Origin: JAHCIE01 sp034431435 | GTDB taxonomy: Bacteria; Chloroflexota; Anaerolineae; Epilineales; JAHCIE01 | NCBI GenBank assembly: GCA_034431435.1 | Contig: DAOUDG010000059.1 | Location: 1 to 64,000, forward strand | Direction: 5' to 3' | Length of the DNA stretch: 64,000 bases | In this document: in pieces, positions 8,714 through 15,929 of the stretch | Numbering within the stretch: the stretch's first letter is position 1 | How the letters are laid out: each line of letters starts with the position of its first letter | Notes under the pieces: generated by a model | Seen by the model: the letters and a program-made list of their open reading frames with translations, nothing else | Database searches by the model: none | Told to the model about the DNA's origin: nothing | Translations under genes and position numbers: made by a program

Positions 8714-10414
8714 ATGAAGCGTTATCCCGTCTTGACGGCTGCCGGTAGCGTGATCGCCGCGCTGCTGGCGCTGGCCCTGGTCGCGTCGAGCCAGGCTCAA
8801 GGCCCGCACCCAGACTCGCCTCAGGCGGTGGCATCCATCGGTACGGCCTTTACCTACCAGGGGCGCCTCAACAAAGCAGGGTCGCCCGTCAATGCCACGT
8901 GCAGCTTCCAGTTCAGCCTGTGGACGGCGGCGTCGGGCGGCAGCCAGCGTGGCGCTACGCTGAGCGTTGACGGCCTCCCTGTGAGCAGTGGGCTGTTCAC
9001 TGTTCCCCTTGATTTTGGCTATCAGTTCTACGGTGACGATCGCTGGCTGCAAAGCGCGGTCCAGTGCGCGGGCGACGCCAGCTTCACCGAGCTTAGCCCG
9101 CGCAGCCCGCTGACGGCGGTCCCCTACGCAACCAGTCTGCGGCCGGGCGCGTACACCATCGGATCGACGGGCGAAGGAACCGCGATCCTTCGCGGCGAGA
9201 ACCGTGGCACAGGTGTGGGGGTCTGGGGCGAGACCATTGGCAGCAGCAACGCCGGGGTATACGGTTTCAGTTCCCACGGTCCCGGCGTGTGGGGGGCCAC
9301 GTCGTTGGGTAACTCAGCCGTCTACGGCCGCAACACCAGTACGACGCCAGCCAGCGCGGGAGTGTTCGGCCAGGCGGACGAGGTGGGCGGCCTGGGCGTC
9401 AGGGGCTACTCCCAGCGCGGCGATGCCGGCGTCTACGGCGAGACGGCCAATGCGTCGGGTAGCGGCGTGTATGGCCGGGCCAACGGCGGCAATGCGGCAG
9501 GCGTCTACGGGCGCAACAACAGCGGAGCCGGGGTCTGGGGCTACACGCCGGTCGCCGCGTCGGGTGTCTATGGCGAGTCAGGCGGGGTCGCTGGCCGGGG
9601 GGTGTACGGGGTGGCGACGGCGGTAGGCGGCATCGGGGTGCGCGGCCAGGCCAACGGCGGCGCGCAGGCCTTCGGGGTGTATGGGTCGAGCACGACCAAC
9701 CACGGCGTCGGCGGCTTCAGCACCTCGGCCTCAGGGGCGGGCGTGATTGGCGAGTCGCCCTTCATCGGCGTACAGGGCGCGACCGGCGGCACGACCAGTA
9801 ACGACCAGGGCGTGCGCGGCATCGCTTCGGGTGCGGATGCCTGGGCGGGCTATTTCGACGGCAAGGCCGGGGCGAAGAAGGGCTTCTTTGGCCCCCTTGC
9901 CGCGATGGAGATCGATGACCCGCTCGATGCGGCCAACAAGACCCTCTCCCACGCCTTCGTCGGGTCGCCCGACATGAAGAGTATCTACGACGGGGTAGTG
10001 ACCACGGACACCGATGGCGTGGCGGTGGTCATGCTGCCCGCCTACGTCGCGGCGCTCAACACCGACTTTCGCTATCAGTTGACGGTCATGGGACAGTTCG
10101 CCCAGGCGATCATCGCCCAGGACATCGCCGACAATCGCTTCACCATCAAGACTGACCGCCCCTTCGTCAAGGTCTCGTGGCAGGTGACCGGCATCCGCAA
10201 GGATGGCTGGGCGACGCAAAACCGCCTCACCGTCGAGGCGTGGAAGCCCGCCGCCGAGCGCGGCCAGTATCTCCACCCCGAAGCCTTCGGCGAGCCATCA
10301 TCGAAGGCGGTCGCTCGCAACCAGTCGACGGCGCTCCAGTCGCCCGCCGCCAGCGAGCCGCTGGGCGCGGGCCCAGGCAGCGCGGTTGAGTCACAGAGGA
10401 GCGCCGCGCCATGA
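8714..10414 (+). CDS. Large secreted protein with GVYG/GVWG repeats
   Basis: This 566-residue protein has a clear signal peptide (residues 1 to about 29, ending SSQAQG). A beta-rich domain (about 38-140) starts GTAFTYQGRLNKAG and contains PLTAVPYATSLRPG. Then come about 15 glycine-rich repeats (about 155-385) of the form G-V-Y/W-G spaced by 12-18 residues, a pattern that would suit a beta-solenoid or fibre shaft. A C-terminal domain (about 395-515) follows, then a Ser/Ala-rich tail. AAAGGAGG precedes the ATG. Its stop overlaps the next gene as ATGA, so the two are made together. Similar heads with this repeat are seen in secreted proteins of Chloroflexota and Planctomycetes; the role is unknown. 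Confidence 0.85.
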   Translation: MKRYPVLTAAGSVIAALLALALVASSQAQGPHPDSPQAVASIGTAFTYQGRLNKAGSPVNATCSFQFSLWTAASGGSQRGATLSVDGLPVSSGLFTVPLDFGYQFYGDDRWLQSAVQCAGDASFTELSPRSPLTAVPYATSLRPGAYTIGSTGEGTAILRGENRGTGVGVWGETIGSSNAGVYGFSSHGPGVWGATSLGNSAVYGRNTSTTPASAGVFGQADEVGGLGVRGYSQRGDAGVYGETANASGSGVYGRANGGNAAGVYGRNNSGAGVWGYTPVAASGVYGESGGVAGRGVYGVATAVGGIGVRGQANGGAQAFGVYGSSTTNHGVGGFSTSASGAGVIGESPFIGVQGATGGTTSNDQGVRGIASGADAWAGYFDGKAGAKKGFFGPLAAMEIDDPLDAANKTLSHAFVGSPDMKSIYDGVVTTDTDGVAVVMLPAYVAALNTDFRYQLTVMGQFAQAIIAQDIADNRFTIKTDRPFVKVSWQVTGIRKDGWATQNRLTVEAWKPAAERGQYLHPEAFGEPSSKAVARNQSTALQSPAASEPLGAGPGSAVESQRSAAP

Positions 10415-10689
10415 AGCGGATACTCCTCCTCCTCCTTCTGCTCGCCCTGACCGCGACGCCAATGGTCATTCGGGCGCAGAGCGGCGGGGACTACGACCTC
10501 AGTTGGAACACGGTGGGTGGCGGTGGCGGGACCACGGCAGGTGGCGACTACGACCTCTTCGTCACCCTGGCGCAACCGGGGACGGGGCAGGCCAACGGCG
10601 GCGACTACACGCTGGCGGGCGGGTTCCTGGGCGGCGGCTCGGTCGCCCTGCCCCCGGCCAGACTCTTCCTGCCCCTGATACGGCGCTAA
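10411..10689 (+). CDS. Small secreted protein with GGDYDL repeats and C-terminal FLPLIRR
   Basis: This 92-residue protein has an N-terminal signal peptide (MKRILLLLLLLALTA, cleaved around RAQS). Three copies of GGDY(D/T)L follow at about 27, 45 and 64, separated by Gly/Thr-rich spacers, and the final GGFLGGG leads to the tail RLFLPLIRR. Comparable tails (YLPLVxR and similar) recur at the end of exported Chloroflexota proteins and may be a sorting or anchoring signal; this is inference. Its start overlaps the stop of the upstream GVYG-repeat gene. Its stop overlaps the convergent glycosyltransferase stop by three bases (CTAA). Confidence 0.8.
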   Translation: MKRILLLLLLLALTATPMVIRAQSGGDYDLSWNTVGGGGGTTAGGDYDLFVTLAQPGTGQANGGDYTLAGGFLGGGSVALPPARLFLPLIRR

Positions 10690-11561
10690 CGGTCATCAGC
10701 CAGGCGGCGGGCGGCGCCCCAGCACCAGGCAAGCTTGTGGAGGTAGACGCCGGGCCAGACGGGGCGGCGGCGCAGCGGCGGGTTGTCGCGGTAGATGCGC
10801 GCCGTGACCCACGCGGCGACGGCGGGCGAAGCCAGGCGCAGCGCCCACGGGTGGCGCAACGGTGGCGGGAAACCCTCGGTCGCCGTGTAGCGCGGGTCCA
10901 CCTTGGGCGAGTAATAGCCAAGTACCTGAGCCTTGCGCAGGACGGCGGGGGCGGAGGCGCGCGGCTGGCGGTGCTCGACGACGATGGCCGGGTCGAAGTG
11001 GAGCGCGTAGCCCGCCCCGCGCAGCCGCAGCGTCATGTCAGTGTCCTCGCCGGCCGGCCTGGGGTAGCGCTCGTCGAAGAGACCGACGCGGTCGAAGGCC
11101 GCGCGGCGCACGGCGAGGTTCATGGTCGGCAGGTTGGGCCGCTCGCCGCGCGGGGCGGTGACAACCGTCGGGTAGAAGACGCTGACGTTCTCGGCCACGC
11201 TCCAGTAGGGCGCGTCCCAGGCGAAGGCGATGCCGCCGCCGACCACCGCCACGTCGGGGGCGGCGAACCAGGCGGCGTAGCGCGCCAGCCAGTCGGGACG
11301 CGGCACGGCGTCGGCGTCGAGGAAGACAACCACCTCGCCGTCGGTCGCCTGGATGCCCAGGTTGCGAGCGCGGGCGGGCGGCGTCGGCACGCCGGTGTCG
11401 AGAAGGCGGGCAAAGGGGAAGCGCGCCGTGTGACCGTACCTGTCGAGGCCGACGATGGTTACGTCGAAGCGGTCGCGAGGCCACGATTGCGCGGCCAGGG
11501 CGGCCAGGACGTGATGGAGGATTGGCGAGTGGAGGTTGGGGATTACTACCGAGAGTCTCAT
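10686..11561 (-). CDS. Family 2 glycosyltransferase
   Basis: This 291-residue GT-A fold enzyme opens with MRLSVVIPNL. It has the nucleotide-binding acid region and the metal-binding DxD-like FLDADAVPRPDW (about residue 95). The catalytic-loop region is RPAGEDTDMTLRLRGAGY (about 168-185), where ED is typical of GT2. The C-terminal part has an amphipathic segment but no clear multi-TM region. The sugar and acceptor are unknown. The start codon overlaps the stop of the upstream GT4 gene as ATGA. The two likely act on the same glycan. Confidence 0.88.
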   Translation of the reverse strand: MRLSVVIPNLHSPILHHVLAALAAQSWPRDRFDVTIVGLDRYGHTARFPFARLLDTGVPTPPARARNLGIQATDGEVVVFLDADAVPRPDWLARYAAWFAAPDVAVVGGGIAFAWDAPYWSVAENVSVFYPTVVTAPRGERPNLPTMNLAVRRAAFDRVGLFDERYPRPAGEDTDMTLRLRGAGYALHFDPAIVVEHRQPRASAPAVLRKAQVLGYYSPKVDPRYTATEGFPPPLRHPWALRLASPAVAAWVTARIYRDNPPLRRRPVWPGVYLHKLAWCWGAARRLADDR

Positions 11562-12709
11562 GGGCGGGCGCCGTCGAGTAGCTCTGCCAGGTGGTCGCGG
11601 GCCAGCGCGCCGAGGCGGGGGTAGTCGTAACGCTCGGTGAACAGGCGGTGGCCGCTGTCGGCCAGGGCCGCGCGCAGCGAGGGGTTGGCGCGCAGGGCCA
11701 GGATGGCGTCGGCGAGGGCGGCCGGGTCGGCGACAGGAACGAACAGGACGTGTTGGCCGTGGCGGAAGGCATCGGCGGCGGCCGGGGTGTGGGCGGTGAT
11801 GACCGGCTTGCCCATTGCCAGGCCCTCGTAAATCTTGTTGGGTACGGTGATCTGGCCCTGGAGTTGGCCGCCGAACACGCCCAGCGCCACGTCGGCGTCA
11901 GCGAGATGGGCGCGCAACGCCTCGCGGGGCAGGCGGCCCAGGAACTCGACGTTGGGCAGCGCCAGGTGGCGGGCCAGCGCCTCGGTCTCGGCGCGGGCGT
12001 GGCCGTCGCCGATGAAGGTGAAGTGGATGTCGACGTGGCCGCGCAGGCGGTGGGCGGCCTCGACCATCCAGCGCGTGCCGTGGAGCGGGATGTACAGGCC
12101 GTGGTAGACGATGCGGAAGACGGGCCGTTGAGCGGCGGCGTGGCGAAGGTAGTCGGGGGCCGGGTAGAAGAAGCGCGAGTCGGAGCCGGTGGGGATGAGG
12201 CGGAAGCGGTCGGCGGGCACGCCGTACAGCCGCTGGTGGACGGCGGCGTAGTGGCGGGTATCGGTCCACAGGCCGTCGGCCAGGTGCAGGGCGGCGCCCT
12301 CGACCTGGCGAATGACTCGCTCGCGGCGGTCACCCGGCGTGAACAGGCCGCGCTCCTTGGCGATGACCCACGCCGACATGAACACGTCGAAGACCAGCGG
12401 GCGACGGCGGGCACGGCTCAGGGCGCGACCCAGATAGACGTCGAGCAGGCTGCCGTACAGGGTCAGCATGACGTCGTAGTCGGGGGCCTGGGCGTGGGCG
12501 CGGACGAGGGCGGCGTTGGCGGCCAGCAAGCGGCGGGCGAAGGCCGGCGTCAGCGCGCCGCCGCGCACGGCGGCCACCTTGTCATCGGTTCCCGTCCACA
12601 GGGGGACCTGGCATTCGACGACATCGACCCCGCTGGCGCGCAATCCGTCGAGTAGAGTCCGGTTGCGGCTGTAGGCGGGGTCGTAGGTCCCGAAGGCGAG
12701 GAGGCGCAT
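11558..12709 (-). CDS. Group 1 (GT4-like) glycosyltransferase
   Basis: This 383-residue GT-B fold protein opens with MRLLAFGTYDPAYSRNRTLL. The C-terminal donor-binding half has the typical order: VYHGLYIPLHGTRWMVEA, FIGDGHARAE, VEFLGRLPREAL and IYEGLAMGKPVITAHTPAAA (about residue 300). The EGLAMGKP stretch replaces the ExGLPxxxE of classical members but sits in the same place. It is coupled to the GT2 gene below. I chose the ATG at 12709 for homology reasons; there is no strong Shine-Dalgarno sequence, and the upstream ORF extension is a shadow of asnS. Confidence 0.85.
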   Translation of the reverse strand: MRLLAFGTYDPAYSRNRTLLDGLRASGVDVVECQVPLWTGTDDKVAAVRGGALTPAFARRLLAANAALVRAHAQAPDYDVMLTLYGSLLDVYLGRALSRARRRPLVFDVFMSAWVIAKERGLFTPGDRRERVIRQVEGAALHLADGLWTDTRHYAAVHQRLYGVPADRFRLIPTGSDSRFFYPAPDYLRHAAAQRPVFRIVYHGLYIPLHGTRWMVEAAHRLRGHVDIHFTFIGDGHARAETEALARHLALPNVEFLGRLPREALRAHLADADVALGVFGGQLQGQITVPNKIYEGLAMGKPVITAHTPAAADAFRHGQHVLFVPVADPAALADAILALRANPSLRAALADSGHRLFTERYDYPRLGALARDHLAELLDGARP

Positions 12710-12715
12710 GGGAGA

Positions 12716-12779
12716 GATTCGGGGATTAGGGATTGACGATTGGAGGAGATCTGTAATCGCTCGTCTCGAATCCCCAATC
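12716..12779. repeat. Imperfect inverted repeat between asnS and the glycosyltransferases
   Basis: GATT-C-GGGGATT (12716-12727) pairs with AATCCCC-AATC (12769-12779). It spans the gap between the asnS stop and the next start. The loop of about 41 bases and the lack of a T-run argue against a classical terminator. The ATTCGxGATT words resemble the low-complexity sequence at 6082-6118. Confidence 0.4.
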
Positions 12780-12780
12780 G

Positions 12781-14082
12781 CTACGGGTAGATCTTCTCGA
12801 GCATGCGCGGGTAGGGGATGGTCTCGCGGACGTGCTCGAGGCCGCACAGCCAGGCGACGGTGCGCTCGATGCCGAGGCCAAAGCCCGCATGGGGGACGGA
12901 GCCGTACTTGCGCAGGTCGAGATACCACTCGTAGGCCTCGCGGGGTAGCTTGTGCTCGACAAGACGCTGCTCCAGCAGTTCGAGGCTGCTCATGCGCTGG
13001 CCGCCGCCGATGATCTCGCCGTAGCCCTCGGGGGCCAGCAGGTCGGCCGAGCGGCAGACCTCCGGTCGACCCTCGACCGGCTCCATGTAGAAAGCCTTAC
13101 ACTGGGTCGGGTAGTGGTAGACGAAGACCGGGCGGTCGTATTGGTTGGAGATGGCCGTCTCGTGGGGCGCGCCGAAGTCCTCGCCCCACGGGAAGTCGGG
13201 GAAGCCGTTGGCCTGCAAGAACGCCACTGCCTCGTCGTAGCTGAGACGCGGGAAGGGCGGGACGATGCTTTCCAGGCGGCTGACGTCGCGCTCCAGGATG
13301 TCGACCAGCTCGGCGCGGTGATTGGCCAGCACTTGCTGGGCCACATAGCTGACCATCTGCTCGGCGACGTCCATGTAATCTTCGAGGGTGGCGAAGGCCA
13401 TCTCCGGCTCGACCATCCAGAACTCGGTCAGGTGGCGGCGGGTCTTGGACTTCTCGGCGCGGAAGGTCGGGCCAAAGCAGTACACTTTGCCGAAGGCAAA
13501 GATGTTGGCTTCATTGTATAGCTGACCGCTTTGCGTCAGGTAGGCCGGCTCGCCGAAATAGTCAGTCTCAAAGAGGGTCGTCGTGCCCTCGACGGCGGCG
13601 GGTGTCAGGATGGGGGTATCGACGAGCAGGAAGTCGTGGTCGTCGAGCCAGTTGCGGATGGCGCGGATGATGGTACCGCGAATGCGGATGATGGCCGTCT
13701 GGCGTGCGGAGCGCAGCCACAGGTGGCGATTCTCCATCAGGAAGCCGACGCCATGCTCTTTGGGGCTGATGGGGTAGTCCTGGGCGGTCTGAACGACCAC
13801 AAAGTCGGTCACGTCCATCTCGTAGCCGCTGGGCGAACGCGGATCCTCGCGCACCGTGCCGGTGACGATGACCGACGACTCCTGCGTGACGTGGCGGGCA
13901 GCCTCGAAAGTGTCCTCCGCGAGGTTCTTCTTGAAGGCGACGGCCTGGATGACCCCGCTGCCGTCGCGGACCTGGATGAACTGGAGGCGACCCTTGTCGG
14001 TGCGGTTGTAGACCCAGCCGTGAAGGGTGACGGTCTCGCCGACGTGGTGGCCGATGTGGGCAATGCGAACAATGGGCGGCAC
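12781..14082 (-). CDS. asnS: Asparaginyl-tRNA synthetase
   Basis: This 433-residue class IIb synthetase attaches Asn to tRNA-Asn. The N-terminal OB fold (about 1-110, VTLHGWVYNRTDKGRLQFIQVRDGSG) binds the anticodon. The class II core has motif 2 (FGPTFRAEKSKTRRHLTEFWMVEPE, about 205-230) and motif 3 (GFGLGIERTVAWLCG near the C-terminus). FWMVEPE rather than an Asp-type sequence supports Asn specificity. The start is GTG with GGAGAG 8 bases upstream. The tRNA-Sec gene is 112 bases upstream on the same strand. Confidence 0.95.
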   Translation of the reverse strand: MPPIVRIAHIGHHVGETVTLHGWVYNRTDKGRLQFIQVRDGSGVIQAVAFKKNLAEDTFEAARHVTQESSVIVTGTVREDPRSPSGYEMDVTDFVVVQTAQDYPISPKEHGVGFLMENRHLWLRSARQTAIIRIRGTIIRAIRNWLDDHDFLLVDTPILTPAAVEGTTTLFETDYFGEPAYLTQSGQLYNEANIFAFGKVYCFGPTFRAEKSKTRRHLTEFWMVEPEMAFATLEDYMDVAEQMVSYVAQQVLANHRAELVDILERDVSRLESIVPPFPRLSYDEAVAFLQANGFPDFPWGEDFGAPHETAISNQYDRPVFVYHYPTQCKAFYMEPVEGRPEVCRSADLLAPEGYGEIIGGGQRMSSLELLEQRLVEHKLPREAYEWYLDLRKYGSVPHAGFGLGIERTVAWLCGLEHVRETIPYPRMLEKIYP

Positions 14083-14194
14083 AATGCTCTCCGGAATGAG
14101 AATAGTCTGGGCTGGGTGAGGCGGTCGGAGCCAGGCAGCGATACACTGAGGCTGCGTGGAAACCCCCTGCCGGGCTGGCTACAACTCTCTCAGG

Positions 14195-14286
14195 CGGGGA
14201 TGGATGGGAGTCGAACCCACCGCGCCGCTTCACGCCGCGCCACCGATTTTGAAGACCGGGCCGGCCACCGGGCCGAAACCACCCCC
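14195..14286 (-). tRNA. selC: Selenocysteine tRNA (anticodon UCA)
   Basis: A 92-nt cloverleaf can be folded by hand on the minus strand. It has an 8-bp acceptor stem (GGGGGTGG with CCATCCCC), a 6-bp D stem around a CGGT loop, and a 5-bp anticodon stem around CTTCAAA, so the anticodon is TCA. A long GC-rich variable arm (about 20 nt) and a T arm with TTCGACT follow, then discriminator G. The 8-bp acceptor, 6-bp D stem and UCA anticodon separate it from tRNA-Ser and are the marks of bacterial tRNA-Sec. CC but not the final A of CCA is encoded. It implies that this organism makes selenoproteins; selA, selB and selD are not in the window. Confidence 0.9.
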
Positions 14287-14306
14287 ATGTCACTGATGAC
14301 CCCGAA

Positions 14307-14335
14307 AGCATAGCATAGGCGCGGGCGTGCGGCAA
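14307..14335 (-). promoter_or_regulatory. Promoter of the tRNA-Sec gene
   Basis: On the minus strand TTGCCG (14330-14335) and TATGCT (14307-14312) are 17 bases apart, predicting a start about 14 bases before the tRNA 5' end. The promoter lies in a pair of 17-base direct repeats (14312-14328 and 14335-14351). Confidence 0.45.
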
Positions 14336-14527
14336 GCATAGGCGCGGGCGTCGGAGGGGCAGGGTCCTCATGCCCGCGCGACATCGCCATCGCGCCGGGG
14401 GGTCGGTGGTCACGCATCACGAGCGGCGCGGCCGGCGAATGTGCCGTCGCCACGGGATGCGTGGTTCACTAACAACTGCGACACAGCCGTGGGGTGGGCG
14501 ACCGCGGCGGGGAATAGGACAGGAGGC
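14336..14527. other. Intergenic region upstream of the tRNA-Sec promoter
   Basis: Apart from the second copy of the 17-base repeat (14335-14351) I see no gene, hairpin with T-run or promoter here. It separates the tRNA-Sec gene from the end of the winged-helix ATPase-like gene. Confidence 0.4.
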
Positions 14528-15838
14528 TCAGTCTAGCGGCGAGTAGTTCTCGAAACGATAACCAGTGCCAGGGACATTCAGGATGTGACGCGGTTTCTTA
14601 GGATTCTCCTCCACTTCCTGGCGTAAGGCGCGGATGCGCTGGTAGACCATGGTCGCGTCACCCGGCCCCTGGCGGTCGAGCGGTAAGCCCCACACCTGGT
14701 CCAGGATGTCGTCGGTCTCGCAGACCATGCCGGCGTTGCGGTAGAGGAACAGCAACAGGTCAAAATCGCGGCGCGGCAGGCTGCGGACCCGACCGGCGAT
14801 GAGCACCTTACGGGCGGCTGGCTCGATGAAGACGCGGGGCACCGTGGCGCGCAGGTAGTCGGCGAACAGGCGCGAGGCAATCTCGCCGTCGGGGGTCAGG
14901 TAGCCGGAGCGCACCAGGCTGGCGGCGGCGGCGGCCAGGCCATTGCTCAGCGGTGGGCTGTTGTCATAGGTGAGGGCGATCAGCAGGTCGCGCTCGGCGG
15001 GCCGCAGGGAGGGGCTATGCCACACCTGGTCGAACGTCTCGTGCAGGCTCTCGCCCAACGTCGGGATCAGGGCTTCGAAGTCCATCGCGTCGATGTTGAG
15101 GGCTTCGTGGCACGCGCCCGCAACGTGCTGCACAAACGCGGGGACGTGCCCCGCCAGAGACACAATCTCGTTGCACAGGGGACGCAGATCCACCGAGGAC
15201 CGTCGCGAGGAGATGGAAAGGAAGACCGCCAGGTCCTCATCGGTCCACGCGCCGAGGCGCAGCACCGGGATACCGTTGCCGAAAGGCGAGCCGCCGTTGG
15301 TGGGCAGGCGCAGGTCGTCGAGGGGCACACGGGCAGTCAGGATGAGGACCGGCTTGCCATCATTGGCGCAGGCGCGCAGGTGATCGAAGAAGTGGGCCGG
15401 GAACTCGGCAAGGGCTTCGAAGTTGTCGAGGAGGAGCGCCCAGCGGCGGTCGAGGTGGCGAATCGCGAAGGTCACGTCGTCGGCCAGGGCACGCTCGTCC
15501 TCCAGCAGCGGGTCGAGGCCTAGATCGGGCTGCGCCGCCATGAGGGCCATAGCAACGCGGCGATAGAAGTCGATGGGGTAGCGGATTCGGTCGGCGCAGT
15601 CGATGAACTCCATCCCAACCACAGCATCCTCCAGACTGGCCTGGATGTCGGGCTGGAGCAGGCGGTTCAGCAGAGACGTCGCTCCCATACGTGGCGGCGC
15701 GAGAACGACCGTCGAGGTGCCGCGTCGCGTGCGCGCCAGCAGGGTGGCGATCTCCGCGTCACGGCCGTAGAAGTCCTCGATGGTGCGGACCGGCTCGTCG
15801 ATGATATAGGGGCTCGTCAGGCCGGCGCTGTCCCACAT
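14528..15838 (-). CDS. AAA-like protein with defective Walker A and OmpR-type DNA-binding domain
   Basis: This 436-residue protein starts PYIIDEPVRTIEDFYGRDAE, the usual entry to an AAA_16/ORC-like ATPase. Where GxxxxGKT is expected it reads APPRMGATSLL (about residue 49), so the Walker A lysine is alanine. The Walker B-like WALLLDNFEAL (about 135) lacks the DE pair. The final 100 residues form a winged helix of the Trans_reg_C type (RRDFDLLLFLYRNAG through HILNVPGTGYRFEN), which binds DNA in OmpR/AfsR regulators. GGGAG precedes the ATG. It lies 91 bases after the giant HEAT/AAA gene. I expect a nucleotide-independent transcription factor or a receptor partner of that protein. Confidence 0.75.
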   Translation of the reverse strand: MWDSAGLTSPYIIDEPVRTIEDFYGRDAEIATLLARTRRGTSTVVLAPPRMGATSLLNRLLQPDIQASLEDAVVGMEFIDCADRIRYPIDFYRRVAMALMAAQPDLGLDPLLEDERALADDVTFAIRHLDRRWALLLDNFEALAEFPAHFFDHLRACANDGKPVLILTARVPLDDLRLPTNGGSPFGNGIPVLRLGAWTDEDLAVFLSISSRRSSVDLRPLCNEIVSLAGHVPAFVQHVAGACHEALNIDAMDFEALIPTLGESLHETFDQVWHSPSLRPAERDLLIALTYDNSPPLSNGLAAAAASLVRSGYLTPDGEIASRLFADYLRATVPRVFIEPAARKVLIAGRVRSLPRRDFDLLLFLYRNAGMVCETDDILDQVWGLPLDRQGPGDATMVYQRIRALRQEVEENPKKPRHILNVPGTGYRFENYSPLD

Positions 15839-15856
15839 GACGCATCTCCCTAATCT

Positions 15857-15907
15857 GTGAAGGTAGGCAAAGGACGGTGAAGGTTCTTCACGATCGTACC
15901 CTTCACC
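15857..15907. promoter_or_regulatory. Nested GTGAAG inverted repeats, candidate operator
   Basis: GTGAAGG occurs at 15857-15863 and 15877-15883, and its complement CTTCAC at 15886-15891 and CCTTCAC at 15900-15906. The inner pair forms a 15-base palindrome, GTGAAG-N3-CTTCAC (15877-15891). The cluster fills the gap upstream of the winged-helix gene, where an autoregulator would bind. Confidence 0.5.
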
Positions 15908-15929
15908 ATACGCGCATCGTCCTCCCTTG

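Noticed and set aside
9200..9840. Tandem DNA repeat array
   Set aside because: The repeat is at the protein level (GVYG); the DNA units vary in length and sequence, so it is coding and not a satellite or CRISPR.
14195..14286. Reading the tRNA as tRNA-Ser
   Set aside because: The anticodon loop is CTTCAAA (anticodon TCA) and the acceptor and D stems are 8 and 6 bp, which do not fit serine tRNA.
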